Origin: Chloroflexota bacterium
GTDB taxonomy: Bacteria; Chloroflexota; Limnocylindria; Limnocylindrales; CSP1-4
NCBI GenBank assembly: GCA_029778235.1
Contig: JAKOQS010000045.1
Span: 1 to 47,095, forward strand
Direction: 5' to 3'
DNA: 47,095 nucleotides
Position 1 is the first letter of the stretch. Every line of letters starts with the position of its first letter. Under the pieces are notes generated by a model. That model was not told where the DNA came from, did no database searches, and worked only from the letters and a program-made list of their open reading frames with translations. Both the position numbers and the translations under genes were made by a program. This document shows, in pieces, positions 7,301 through 15,696 of the stretch.

Positions 7301-7801
7301 CTACCGCGCGATCGGCGCGACGGTCGCGCGGGTCAGCCGGACCACGTCCGCCGGCGGCAGCTCCACCTGCAGGCCGCGCCGCCCGCCGCTCACGAGGATC
7401 GTCGCGTGCGCGAGAGCGCCCGCGTCCACGACCGTCGGGAGCGTCCGCTTCTGGCCGAACGGGCTGATCCCGCCCACCACGTACCCGCTCGAGCGCTCGG
7501 CCGCCGCCGGGTCCGCCATCTCCGCCCGCCGCCCCCCGACCGCCCCGGCGAGCGCCTTGAGGTCGAGCTCGCGGTCCACGGCGACCACCGCGGCGACAAG
7601 GCGCCCGTCCACCGAGGCGATGAGCGTCTTGAAGATCCGCCCGGGGTCGATCCCGAGCGCCAACGCGGTCCGCTCGCCGTACCCGAGATGGGGGGCCTTC
7701 GGCCCGCCCGCCGTCGGAGCCCCCGCGTCGTACTCGTGCACGACGTAGGCCACCCGAGCGCGGTCGAGAGCCTGGATCGCCGGCGTGCCGCGGCCGCTCA
7801 T
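7301..7801 (-). CDS. YbaK/EbsC-type aminoacyl-tRNA deacylase
   Basis: The 166-residue protein matches the YbaK branch of the prolyl-tRNA-editing domain family. It has HEYDAG near residue 20, RIFKTLIASVDGRLVAAVV (the catalytic-Lys strand) at about residues 55-73, and GYVVGGISPFGQ in the C-terminal half, which is highly characteristic. Family members hydrolyse mischarged Cys-tRNA(Pro) or similar in trans. The ATG at 7801 is preferred because TACCAT (7814-7809) lies 7 nt upstream, making the message leaderless; an in-frame GTG at 7807 is less likely. It is divergent from the APC permease. Confidence 0.9.
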   Translation of the reverse strand: MSGRGTPAIQALDRARVAYVVHEYDAGAPTAGGPKAPHLGYGERTALALGIDPGRIFKTLIASVDGRLVAAVVAVDRELDLKALAGAVGGRRAEMADPAAAERSSGYVVGGISPFGQKRTLPTVVDAGALAHATILVSGGRRGLQVELPPADVVRLTRATVAPIAR

Positions 7802-7808
7802 GCCCACG

Positions 7809-7814
7809 ATGGTA
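7809..7814 (-). promoter_or_regulatory. -10 element TACCAT, leaderless start
   Basis: TACCAT on the minus strand ends 7 nt before the ATG at 7801 of the ybaK-like gene. Confidence 0.5.
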
Positions 7815-7971
7815 CCGGTCGGGCCGACGCCTTCGGGCGGGACGGCCCTACCCGTGACGCGCGGTGGCGGCTTCGCTTTCCGCAGCGCGTCCCATCGCGT
7901 CCCCCGCGTCCCGGGTCGGATCCGTGGCTTGGCCGGATCGAGGCCGGAGGCCCGTCCGGAGGGAGGACACG

Positions 7972-9588
7972 ATGGCGGGAACGACGATGGACCGCGCCCT
8001 GCCCGGGCGCAAGGGGCTCAAGGCCGACGCGGTCGGGCTCGTCAACGGGGTGGTCCTGGGGGTGGCATCCACCGCCCCCGCGTACAGCCTCGCCGCCTCC
8101 CTCGGCTTCGTCGTCGTGGCCGTCGGCGTCCAATCGCCGGCGATCATGCTGCTCGCGTTCCTGCCGATGGGCGCCATCGCCGCCGCGTACTACTACCTCA
8201 ACAGAGTGGACCCCGACTGCGGCACGAGCTTCACGTGGGTCTCCCGGGCGATGGGCCCGTGGCTGGGCTGGATGGCCGGCTGGGCGATCATCGTCGCCGA
8301 CATCATCGTCATGGCGAACCTCGCCGAGATCGCCGCGATCTACACGTTCTACCTGTTCAAGCTCGACCCGGCGACGCTCGAGGACGTGCTCATCGACCTC
8401 CCGTCCGCGGGCATCCTCGTGACGACGGGCGACATGGCCGTCATCGTGCTCGGCATCGCGTGGATCGCCGCGATGACCTGGATCAGCTACATCGGGATCC
8501 AGGTCTCCGCGCGGCTGCAGTTCTTCCTCCTGGCGGTCGAGATCATCACGCTGGGCCTCTTCACGCTGATGGCGCTCGCCGCCGTGTACGGGCTCACCGG
8601 GACGCCGCCGGCCGACTCCGTGCTCCCGTCACTCGACTGGCTGAACCCGCTCGCGATCGTCGACCAGGCCGACCCCGGCGCCGGCTTCAGCTGGACGGCC
8701 CTGGCCGCCGGCCTCGTGACGGCGATCTTCATCTACTGGGGCTGGGACAGCGCCGTCTCCATCAACGAGGAGAGCGAGGACCCGTACCGCGGGCCCGGCA
8801 AGGCGGCGGTGATCTCCACCCTCCTGCTCCTGGTCACCTTCGTCCTCGTCTCGGTCGCCGCGCAGGCGTTCCACGGCCCGCAGTTCCTCATCGACAACGC
8901 GGAGAGCGAGGACGTCCTCGGCGCCCTCGGACTCGACGTCATGGGCGACCCGCTCTACCTGCTGCTCATCGCGTCGATCCTCACGTCGGCAGCGGCATCC
9001 ACGCTGACCACGATCCTGCCGACCGCCCGGACCGCCTTCTCGATGGCCGACCACAAGGCGCTGCCCGAGTACTGGGGCCGCGTCCATCCGAAGTACCTCA
9101 CGCCCAGCACGTCGACGATCTGGATGGGCATCCTGTCCATCGTGTTCTACGGCGTGATGCGCCTCGTCTCGGCGAACGTCCTGTACGACGCGATCGCGGC
9201 GCTCGGCATGATGATCGCCTTCTACTACGGGCTCACGGGCTTCGCGAGCATCATCTACTTCCGACGGCTGCTCCGGCGGAACGTCCGGCACCTGTTCCTC
9301 GTCGGGCTCGTCCCGCTCTTCGGCGGGATCGTCCTCCTGTGGGCGCTCATCCAGTCCGTGATCGACCTGTCGAACCCGGAGAACACCTACACCGGTGCGT
9401 CATGGTTCGGGTTCGGGCCGCCGGTCGTCATCGCCGTCGTGTTCACGGTCCTGGGCCTCGTCCTCATGGTGGCGCAGCGCATCTACCAGCCCGCGTTCTT
9501 CCGTCACCGCCTCGAGGTCGCCGAGCCCGACGCCCTCGACATCAAGCCGCCGACCGAGCTCATGGAGGGCCCGGGGGTCATCGGCTGA
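7972..9588 (+). CDS. APC-superfamily amino acid permease
   Basis: The 538-residue membrane protein has about 12-13 hydrophobic segments. The first helix carries the APC-type substrate motif GVVLGVASTAPAYS, and FTWVSRAMGPWLGWMAGW follows in helix 3. WGWDSAVSINEESEDPYRGPGKAAV after helix 6 is typical of the amino acid/polyamine/organocation superfamily. It is probably a proton- or Na+-coupled importer of an amino acid or amine; the substrate cannot be read from sequence. A strong GGGAGGA site precedes the ATG at 7972. A dehydrogenase of the saccharopine family follows after 143 bp, but a strong hairpin lies between them. Confidence 0.9.
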   Translation: MAGTTMDRALPGRKGLKADAVGLVNGVVLGVASTAPAYSLAASLGFVVVAVGVQSPAIMLLAFLPMGAIAAAYYYLNRVDPDCGTSFTWVSRAMGPWLGWMAGWAIIVADIIVMANLAEIAAIYTFYLFKLDPATLEDVLIDLPSAGILVTTGDMAVIVLGIAWIAAMTWISYIGIQVSARLQFFLLAVEIITLGLFTLMALAAVYGLTGTPPADSVLPSLDWLNPLAIVDQADPGAGFSWTALAAGLVTAIFIYWGWDSAVSINEESEDPYRGPGKAAVISTLLLLVTFVLVSVAAQAFHGPQFLIDNAESEDVLGALGLDVMGDPLYLLLIASILTSAAASTLTTILPTARTAFSMADHKALPEYWGRVHPKYLTPSTSTIWMGILSIVFYGVMRLVSANVLYDAIAALGMMIAFYYGLTGFASIIYFRRLLRRNVRHLFLVGLVPLFGGIVLLWALIQSVIDLSNPENTYTGASWFGFGPPVVIAVVFTVLGLVLMVAQRIYQPAFFRHRLEVAEPDALDIKPPTELMEGPGVIG

Positions 9589-9604
9589 CCCGATCCCCGA
9601 CATC

Positions 9605-9633
9605 GCGGCGCCGCCGATCGTCGGCGGCGCCGC
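9605..9633 (+). terminator. GC hairpin after the permease gene
   Basis: A perfect 13-bp stem (GCGGCGCCGCCGA) with a 3-nt loop TCG begins 16 nt after the permease stop. No U-tract follows, which is usual in such GC-rich genomes. It may terminate or attenuate read-through into the dehydrogenase gene. Confidence 0.55.
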
Positions 9634-9731
9634 CCGCCGTCGGGCACACTGGAGGCACAAAGGGAACCGATGCGGGGCGGCCCGGCGCCGTGGTGGCGCG
9701 GTCGGGGGCCCGCCGGAAGGAGTCATCGGAC

Positions 9732-10958
9732 ATGAAGGTCCTGCTCATCGGGACGGGCACCGTCGGGGAGGCGATCGCCCAGCTCAGCCGCGGTCGGCCG
9801 TGGCTCGAGAAGATGGTCCTCGCCGACTACAACCTCGAGCGCGCCCAGTACGTCCACTCCGTCGTCGGCCACGACCCGCGGTACTCGGCGGTCCGGCTGG
9901 ACGCCGGCCGCAAGGCGGACATCGTCGCCCTCGCGAAGGCGGAGAAGGTCGACCTCGTGATGAACGCGGTCGACCCGCGCTTCGTCATGCCCATCTTCGA
10001 GGCCGCGCTTGAGGCCGGCATCGACTACATCGACATGGCGGTGAGCCTGTCGGAGCCGCACCCGGACGAGCCGTTCCGCAAGGTCGGCGTCATGCTCGGC
10101 GAGCGCCAGTTCGCCATGGCGGACGCCTGGAAGGGGAGCGGCCGGATGGCGCTCCTGGGCATCGGGATGGACCCCGGCCTCACGGACCTGTTCGCCAAGA
10201 AGGCCGCGAAGGACCTCTTCGACGAGGTCCACGGGGCGCACGTCCGCGACGGCGGCGACATGTACATCGACGGGTACGCGTTCGCGACCGTCTTCAGCAT
10301 CTGGACGACGATCGAGGAGTGCCTCAACCCGCCGCTCCTGTACGAGAAGGAGCGGGGCTGGTTCACCACGGAGCCGTTCTCCGGCGCCGAGAAGTTCGTC
10401 TTCCCGGAGGGCGTCGGGCCGGTCGAGTGCGTGAACGTGGAGCACGAGGAGGTCGCCCTCATCCCGCGGGCCCTCGACGTGAAGAGCGCCTCGTTCAAGT
10501 ACGCGCTCGGGGCCGAGTTCATCGAGATCCTCAAGACGCTCCACAAGATCGGCCTGGATTCCACGAAGAAGATCCGGGTCGGCAACGTGGAGGTCGCGCC
10601 GCGCGACGTGGTGATGGCCCTCACGCCGGACCCGATGACGGTGGGCGACCGGATGTTCGGGCGCGCGATCGTGGGGACGTGGGTCACGGGCGTGAAGGAC
10701 GGCCGGCCGCGAGAGGTCTACCTCTACCAGATGGCCGACGCGCAGGAGATCTGGCGGAACCACGGCCTGCAGGTGGTGGGCTGGCAGACCGGCTTCAACC
10801 CGGTCCTCGCCATGGAGCTCATCGCCGAGGGCGCGTGGAAGGCCGAGGGCATCGTCATCCCGGAGGAGATGGACCCCGATCCGTTCCTGGGCCTCATGGA
10901 CACGCTCGGGATCCACCACGCGATGACGGAGATCGAGCCGGGGAAGGCGACCGCCTGA
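9732..10958 (+). CDS. Saccharopine dehydrogenase family protein
   Basis: The 408-residue protein starts directly with a Rossmann fold, VLLIGTGTVGEAIAQL, followed by LVMNAVDPRFVMPIFEAAL and GIDYIDMAVS, the standard saccharopine-dehydrogenase N-domain pattern. GIGMDPGLTDLFAKKA around residue 140 starts the C-terminal catalytic domain. Homologues include saccharopine reductases and carboxynorspermidine synthases; they reduce or oxidise an imine between an aldehyde and an amino acid using NAD(P)H. The exact substrate is not determined here. An AAGGAG site lies about 10 nt before the ATG. The permease upstream suggests amino acid or polyamine metabolism. Confidence 0.87.
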   Translation: MKVLLIGTGTVGEAIAQLSRGRPWLEKMVLADYNLERAQYVHSVVGHDPRYSAVRLDAGRKADIVALAKAEKVDLVMNAVDPRFVMPIFEAALEAGIDYIDMAVSLSEPHPDEPFRKVGVMLGERQFAMADAWKGSGRMALLGIGMDPGLTDLFAKKAAKDLFDEVHGAHVRDGGDMYIDGYAFATVFSIWTTIEECLNPPLLYEKERGWFTTEPFSGAEKFVFPEGVGPVECVNVEHEEVALIPRALDVKSASFKYALGAEFIEILKTLHKIGLDSTKKIRVGNVEVAPRDVVMALTPDPMTVGDRMFGRAIVGTWVTGVKDGRPREVYLYQMADAQEIWRNHGLQVVGWQTGFNPVLAMELIAEGAWKAEGIVIPEEMDPDPFLGLMDTLGIHHAMTEIEPGKATA

Positions 10959-10976
10959 CCCACCCGCGACCGAACG

Positions 10977-11008
10977 GACGAGGCCGGCCCCTCCGGGCCG
11001 GCCTCGTC
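10977..11008 (+). terminator. Strong hairpin terminator after the dehydrogenase
   Basis: A perfect 14-bp stem GACGAGGCCGGCCC/GGGCCGGCCTCGTC with a 4-nt loop is followed by a pyrimidine tract (CTCTTCCCT). It begins 18 nt after the stop codon at 10958. Confidence 0.8.
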
Positions 11009-11055
11009 CTCTTCCCTGCGCCGGGCCGACGGTGCCACGCTCCGGCCCGGAGAAG

Positions 11056-11144
11056 GCCGGCCCGTCGAGGGCCGGCGCGGGGGCGAGCGACAGGACCCGC
11101 CCCGGCTGCGGCCGATCCCCAAGGCCGGCCCGCTCGGGCCGGCC
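11056..11144. repeat. Two further GGCCGGCC hairpins
   Basis: Two more stem-loops sharing the GGCCGGCCC core follow the terminator: 11056-11076 (8-bp stem, 5-nt loop) and 11123-11144 (10-bp stem, 2-nt loop). With 10977-11008, three related hairpins fall within 170 bp of non-coding DNA. They end 22 bp before the -10 of the next gene. No open frame with coding character was seen in 10959-11179. Confidence 0.55.
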
Positions 11145-11166
11145 AGCGGCATCCCGGTGGGTCGGA

Positions 11167-11172
11167 TAGGCT
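11167..11172 (+). promoter_or_regulatory. -10 element TAGGCT, leaderless start
   Basis: TAGGCT ends 7 nt before the ATG at 11180 of the GIY-YIG/GreA gene, with no ribosome site. Confidence 0.5.
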
Positions 11173-11179
11173 GACGGCC

Positions 11180-12415
11180 ATGCCGCCCGCCCCGCCGCCC
11201 CCCGCCCGCCCCGGTCCGACCGCACGCGACCTCATCGGCAGCCTCGGCCTGCTCGCCGACGGGCCGGCCCTCTGGGGCGCGCCGCTCCGCAGCTCGCGGC
11301 CCGGGATCTTCGTCGTGGAGCTCGCGTCGCCGCACGCCGAGATGCCCGTGGACCACCACGCGCTCCGGACGTGGCTCGAGCGCGTGCCTGACCTCCGGCT
11401 CGACGGCCGTGTCCCCACCCCGCACGAGCTGGCCGCGGACCTGCGGCGGTGGTGGCTGCCGGGCGAGACCGTCCTGTTCATCGGGTCCACGACGAAGTCG
11501 CTCGGCGGGCGGGCGGCGGCGCTCGCCGCGACCCCGATCGGCGACCGTCGTCCGTTCGGCAGCGCCTGGCGGCTCCGGGTGCTCAAGGACCTCACGAAGC
11601 TGCGGCTGTGGTGGGCGGAGACCGACGCCGCCGAGGAGTACGCGGACGCGGCGTTCGGGGCCTTCGCCGCCGGCGTGGATCCCGCGTCCGCCGCGCGCCT
11701 CCCCGACCCCCGTCTGGTCCTCCCCTACGGCAACACCGAGGCGCCGGACGGGCGACGCGACGAGCACGGCCTCACGGGCCTCTTCCGCCCCGACGACGAG
11801 GCCGCGATCAAGCCGGGGATGCCCCTGTCGGGCGCGGCGGGCGGACCCAAGGCGAAGCCGTCCACGCGCGCGCGCGCCGCGGCCACGCGCGCCGCGGCGG
11901 ACGCGGCCCCGCGACGCCGGCGGAGCGCAGCCACGGAGCAGGCGCCGCCGCCCGCGGTCGCCGTCACGCACCTGACGGCCGCCGGGCTCGAGGCGCTCAA
12001 GGCGGAGCTCGAGCACCTGACGACCGTGGAGCGCCCGGCGATCGTCGCGCGCATCAAGGCGGCCCGGGAGCTCGGCGACCTCCGCGAGAACGCCGACTAC
12101 GAGGCGGCACGGCGGGAGCAGTCGTTCCTCGAGGGTCGTGTCTCGCAGATCGACGCGATGCTCCACTCGGTCATCGTCATCGACGACATGGAGCGGACCC
12201 ACGTCGTCGGCATCGGGTCGGTCGTGACCGTCGAGCACGACGGAGAGCGCGAGACGTACACGGTGGTGGGCCGGGCCGAGGCCAAGCCTGCCGAGCGACG
12301 GATCAGCGACACCTCCCCCCTGGGCCGTGCGCTCCTGGGGACCGCGGCGGGCGACGAGATCTCGGTCGAGGCCCCATCCGGCTCCCGGCGGTATCTCGTG
12401 GTCGAGGTCGCCTGA
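11180..12415 (+). CDS. GIY-YIG-like domain fused to GreA/GreB elongation factor
   Basis: This 411-residue protein has two recognisable parts. Residues about 40-160 look like a GIY-YIG fold: GIFVVEL (42-48), VLFIGSTTKSLGGR (about 97-110, the YIG strand and following Arg helix), TPIGDRRPFGSAW and an acidic AETDAAEEYAD helix. Residues about 262-411 are a complete GreA: LTAAGLEALKAELEHL, the coiled-coil tip GDLRENADYEAARREQSFLE with the acidic residues that reach into the RNA polymerase secondary channel, and the FKBP-like C-domain ending RRYLVVEVA. A 60-residue Ala/Arg-rich linker joins them. GreA normally has about 158 residues and rescues backtracked polymerase. The added nuclease-like domain is unusual; whether it cuts is unknown. 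Confidence 0.82.
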   Translation: MPPAPPPPARPGPTARDLIGSLGLLADGPALWGAPLRSSRPGIFVVELASPHAEMPVDHHALRTWLERVPDLRLDGRVPTPHELAADLRRWWLPGETVLFIGSTTKSLGGRAAALAATPIGDRRPFGSAWRLRVLKDLTKLRLWWAETDAAEEYADAAFGAFAAGVDPASAARLPDPRLVLPYGNTEAPDGRRDEHGLTGLFRPDDEAAIKPGMPLSGAAGGPKAKPSTRARAAATRAAADAAPRRRRSAATEQAPPPAVAVTHLTAAGLEALKAELEHLTTVERPAIVARIKAARELGDLRENADYEAARREQSFLEGRVSQIDAMLHSVIVIDDMERTHVVGIGSVVTVEHDGERETYTVVGRAEAKPAERRISDTSPLGRALLGTAAGDEISVEAPSGSRRYLVVEVA

Positions 12416-12449
12416 GGCCCGAGGGGCGCCCCGCCGCGATCCGCCCCCG

Positions 12450-12549
12450 TCAGCCGCGGCGCGTCACCGCGTGCGCGAGCGTCCGGAACGGGATGACGAG
12501 GTACGCCGAGGACGCGGACCCGATCGCGGCCGCGCACCGGCCCGCGGGC
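12450..12549 (-). pseudogene. Possible C-terminal gene remnant with strong coding bias
   Basis: In the gap between two convergent genes, a minus-strand frame ending in TGA at 12452-12450 reads through 33 codons that all end in G or C, ending YLVIPFRTLAHAVTRRG. It is +1 relative to the DUF1622 gene just upstream and has no start of its own. It may be a lost C-terminal extension of DUF1622 or the tail of a deleted gene. Family unknown. Confidence 0.3.
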
Positions 12550-12552
12550 CGC

Positions 12553-12930
12553 TCACTCGGGGCCGATGCTCTGGTGCGACTCTGGCCGCTTCGCCTGCCA
12601 CGGCCAGCGACCCTCGATCTCGACGGTCAGGGTGAAGCTCAGGATCGTCCGCACGAGGACGATGATCCCGAGGACGGTGACGTTCTCGAGCGTCGGCTCC
12701 ACGGCGACGGTCCGGATGATGTCGGCGGCGACGAGGACCTCGAGCCCGAGCACGATCGCGCGGGCGAGGCCCACGCGGAACGTGCCGTAGGCCTGGATCC
12801 GGTCGCCGCGCCAGAGACTCGGCGTGACGATCGCGACCGAGAGGACGAATCCGATCGCGATCGCGAGGACGCCTGCGATGTCGAGCAGGAGCCCGATCGC
12901 CTCCGCGAAGCCCGAGACCGTCTCGCCCAT
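12553..12930 (-). CDS. DUF1622 membrane protein
   Basis: The 125-residue protein has three predicted membrane segments (about residues 12-36, 55-72 and 84-102). It carries the family-typical motif RLGLARAIVLGLEVLVAADII-like (here FRVGLARAIVLGLEVL, then AADIIRTVAVEPTLENV), and ends in EIEGRWPWQ. DUF1622 proteins are small integral membrane proteins of unknown function. An ATG at 12930 has GGGAGGG about 10 nt upstream and a TACGCT -10 candidate at 12975-12970. The gene converges with the GIY-YIG/GreA gene and is divergent from the DsbA-like gene. Confidence 0.85.
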   Translation of the reverse strand: MGETVSGFAEAIGLLLDIAGVLAIAIGFVLSVAIVTPSLWRGDRIQAYGTFRVGLARAIVLGLEVLVAADIIRTVAVEPTLENVTVLGIIVLVRTILSFTLTVEIEGRWPWQAKRPESHQSIGPE

Positions 12931-12969
12931 CGATCCGTCGCCCTCCCGCCGCCGGAGCAGTGCCCGCCG

Positions 12970-12975
12970 AGCGTA
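12970..12975 (-). promoter_or_regulatory. -10 element TACGCT of the DUF1622 gene
   Basis: TACGCT predicts a transcript start near 12963 and a 33-nt leader containing the GGGAGGG ribosome site. Confidence 0.35.
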
Positions 12976-13106
12976 CCGCCGTCGGTCGCACGACGCGCGG
13001 CCGCTGCGCAGGGATGGCCACGGCGCCCCGGGGCGGCCTGTGCGACGATGACGCGGTCGACCGTGGCCGTCCGCCGACGGCCGCGACCGACCCCGAGGAG
13101 ACCCCC

Positions 13107-14183
13107 ATGACCGACACCGATCCGCAGGAGCACGCCTCCGGCGCGGGACCCGCCGACGCTCCGCGCCCCCTCGCTCCGCTGCCGGGCGCGGCCGCACCGG
13201 ACGCGGAAGGCACCGCGGACGCGGCCGGCCCCGCGCTCGCGCCGGTGGAGCCCGGCGAGGTCCACGCGGTGCCCGTCGAGGCCGAGCCGGTCGCGACGCG
13301 GCCGGCGGGGCGCCTCGCACGCGCCGGGGGCTACCTCCTCGCCGCTGTCGCCGGCGGCGCGATCGTCGCCGTCGCGCTCGCCGCGGCGGGGATGCTCGGC
13401 GGCGGCTCGTCGCCCGCGTCGGGGACCACCGACGCCTCGCGCCCGGGCGCATCGACGGGCGCGTCCTCGGGCACGGCCCCGGGCGGATCGGCCACCCCGG
13501 GCGGCTCGGGCGCGGGCTCGGGCGCCGGCTCCGCGGCCGCCGCGGAGGGCGCCCCGGTCCTCGGAGATCCCGCCGCGCCGGTGCTCGTCGAGGTCTGGGC
13601 CGACTACCAGTGCCCGTTCTGCGGCGTGGTGACGCACGCGATCGAGCCGGCCCTCGTGCGCGACTTCGTCGAGACCGGGAAGATCCGGTTCGTCTTCCGT
13701 GACTTCGCGTTCCTCGGGGACGAGTCCGTCGAGGCTGCCGCCGCGGCGCGCTGCGCGGGCGAGCAGGGCGGGTACTGGCTGTACCACGACCTGCTCTTCG
13801 CGTCGCAGCAGGGCGAGAACCAGGGCGCCTTCGCCCCCAAGAACCTCGCCCAGCTCGCGGCGTTCGCCGACCTCGACACCCAGGCGTTCGCGACGTGCAT
13901 GGACGCGCGCAAGGCGCACGGCGCGGCCCTGGCGCAGACGGAGGAGGGACGGGCGATCGGGATCTCGTCCACTCCCACGTTCCACGTGGTCGGACCTCGG
14001 GGTGCGACGCTCCTGAAGGGCGTCACGCAGCTCAGCAAGATCGAGGAGGCGATCCAGCAGACGATCGACGGGACGGTGCCGAGCCCCACGCCCGAGCCTG
14101 CGGCCTCCGGTCCGGCCGCGCCCGCGACGAGCGACGCGCCGGCGGCGAGCCCGTCGGCGACGGAGCCGTCCGCGGCGCCGTGA
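13107..14183 (+). CDS. Membrane-anchored DsbA/thioredoxin-fold oxidoreductase
   Basis: The 358-residue protein has an Ala/Pro-rich cytoplasmic N-terminus, one membrane helix (about residues 73-95), a Gly/Ser/Ala linker, and a thioredoxin-like domain. It begins GDPAAPVLVEVWADYQCPFC, with the active-site pair C169-P-F-C172. The cis-Pro segment ISSTPTFHV lies later in the domain. This is the BdbD/DsbA-like arrangement of Gram-positive-type thiol:disulfide oxidoreductases acting outside the membrane. The C-terminal 40 residues are Pro/Ala/Ser-rich. The ATG has GAGGAG 9 nt upstream. A lipoprotein gene follows after 47 bp. Confidence 0.9.
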   Translation: MTDTDPQEHASGAGPADAPRPLAPLPGAAAPDAEGTADAAGPALAPVEPGEVHAVPVEAEPVATRPAGRLARAGGYLLAAVAGGAIVAVALAAAGMLGGGSSPASGTTDASRPGASTGASSGTAPGGSATPGGSGAGSGAGSAAAAEGAPVLGDPAAPVLVEVWADYQCPFCGVVTHAIEPALVRDFVETGKIRFVFRDFAFLGDESVEAAAAARCAGEQGGYWLYHDLLFASQQGENQGAFAPKNLAQLAAFADLDTQAFATCMDARKAHGAALAQTEEGRAIGISSTPTFHVVGPRGATLLKGVTQLSKIEEAIQQTIDGTVPSPTPEPAASGPAAPATSDAPAASPSATEPSAAP

Positions 14184-14230
14184 CGTTCGACCGGAGGAAC
14201 CGGGAGGGAGGCTCGGGCGTCGGACGGGCC

Positions 14231-15160
14231 ATGGATCGACATGCCGCGGCCGTCGCCGGCCTCACCCTCGCGTCCCTGCTGGCACTCACCGCCTGCACGG
14301 GCGCCGGATCGACCCCGTCCGCGACGCCGGGAGGCGGGACGCAGCCGCCGGGCGCGACGCCGTCCGTCGAGGCGATCACCCATCCGACCGGCGCCGACGA
14401 TCTCGTCCTCCGCGTGGAGATCGGGGGCGGCCTCGTCCCACCCGGCCGGATCCTCTCGGAGCTCCCTGTCGTCAGCATCTACGGTGACGGCCGCGTGATC
14501 ACCCAGGGTCCCATGATCGAGATCTACCCTGGCCCCGCGCTGCCGAACCTGCGGGTCTCCCGCATCTCCGAGGCCGGCCTCCAGGAGGTGCTCGCAGCGG
14601 CGGCCGACGCCGGCCTCCTCGGGAACGACGCGCACTACGACTACCCGGGCATCGCAGATGCGCCGACCACGATCTTCACGGTGAACGCAGGCGGAACGAC
14701 CTCGCGGGTCTCCGCATACGCCCTGGGGATCGGCGAGGACCCGTCGATGATCCCGCCGGAGGAGGCCGCGGCGCGCGCCGACCTCGCCGACTTCGAGTCG
14801 AAGCTCGGCGACCTCGCGGGGTGGCTCGGCGCCGACGTCGCCTCGGCCGACCAGCCGTACGACTTCACGGCGATCCGCATCTACAGCCAGCGCGCCACGC
14901 CGGTCGGCCGGGAGCCGGAGGCCTCGCCCAGGTTCGCGGAGTGGCCGCTGGCCACGCCGCTCGCCACGTTCGGCGAGCCGTTCCGCGCCGGCGCCGAACC
15001 CACGATGCGGTGCGGCGTGGTGCGCGGCGACGACCTCGCGACGCTGCGCCCGGCGCTGCAGGCGGCCGACCAGCTGACGTACTGGCAGAGCGGCGGCGAG
15101 ACGTGGTCGCTGATCCTCCGGCCGCTGCTCCCCGACGAGACGGGGTGCCCGGCCGGGTGA
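14231..15160 (+). CDS. Lipoprotein of unknown function
   Basis: The 309-residue protein has a lipoprotein signal peptide with lipobox LTAC (Cys about residue 22), then a Thr/Pro/Gly linker. A globular domain begins at ADDLVLRVEIGGG (about residue 57) and carries VVSIYGDGRVI and RISEAGLQEVLAAAADAGLL. The pattern resembles secreted or lipid-anchored proteins common in Chloroflexota and Actinomycetota, but I do not recognise a named family. It lies 47 bp after the DsbA-like gene on the same strand and could be one of its exported substrates; only two Cys are seen after the lipobox. Confidence 0.75.
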   Translation: MDRHAAAVAGLTLASLLALTACTGAGSTPSATPGGGTQPPGATPSVEAITHPTGADDLVLRVEIGGGLVPPGRILSELPVVSIYGDGRVITQGPMIEIYPGPALPNLRVSRISEAGLQEVLAAAADAGLLGNDAHYDYPGIADAPTTIFTVNAGGTTSRVSAYALGIGEDPSMIPPEEAAARADLADFESKLGDLAGWLGADVASADQPYDFTAIRIYSQRATPVGREPEASPRFAEWPLATPLATFGEPFRAGAEPTMRCGVVRGDDLATLRPALQAADQLTYWQSGGETWSLILRPLLPDETGCPAG

Positions 15161-15211
15161 CGACAGGCTGACGAGGCCGGCGGGGCAGCCACGGGCCCGG
15201 CGCGCGGGACG

Positions 15212-15688
15212 TCAGACGACGAACGGGACGAACCGCTTGGTACGGCCCCGGTACGCCGGGTAGCCGGCGAACCGGTCGGCCAGCCAGGCCTCCTCGCGCG
15301 TGGACTTGAGGTAGAAGAAGCCCAGGAGCACCGCCGACAGGGCGATCCCGGGCAGGCTGGCGTTCACCAGGCCCCACCCGAGCGCCCCGAGGACGAGGCC
15401 GCCGTAGATCGGGTGTCGCGCGCGGCCGTAGACACCGGTCTCCACGAGGACGCCGTCCGCGCGCGGACGCGGGGTGGCCGTGAGGCTCCCCCCGAGGTCG
15501 CGGACGCCGAGCACCGCGAGGACGCCGCCCGCGACGATCAGGACGACGCCGAGCGCCAGGGTCACGGCAGCGGCCGTCTCGCCCCACGCCTCGGGGGCGA
15601 GGGCCGAGGCTGCGATGGCGACGAACAGGACGCCCTGGATCGCGACCCACCCCTCACCGCGGGGTCCGAGGTCCGGCAGACGGCTCAT
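15212..15688 (-). CDS. Isoprenylcysteine carboxyl methyltransferase-like membrane protein
   Basis: The 158-residue protein has four hydrophobic segments and the ICMT/PEMT-family signature GVYGRARHPIYGG at about residues 86-98. A KSTREEAWLADRFAGYPAYRGRTKRFVPF tail follows, where E-x-x-L-x-x-x-F-x-x-Y is diagnostic (PF04191/PF04140). Family members bind S-adenosylmethionine and methylate lipids or prenylated groups at the membrane; bacterial substrates are mostly unknown. The ATG at 15688 follows TACCAT (15702-15697) by 8 nt, so the message is leaderless. It diverges from the K+ channel gene with 50 bp between starts. Confidence 0.85.
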   Translation of the reverse strand: MSRLPDLGPRGEGWVAIQGVLFVAIAASALAPEAWGETAAAVTLALGVVLIVAGGVLAVLGVRDLGGSLTATPRPRADGVLVETGVYGRARHPIYGGLVLGALGWGLVNASLPGIALSAVLLGFFYLKSTREEAWLADRFAGYPAYRGRTKRFVPFVV

Positions 15689-15696
15689 GGCGCCGG

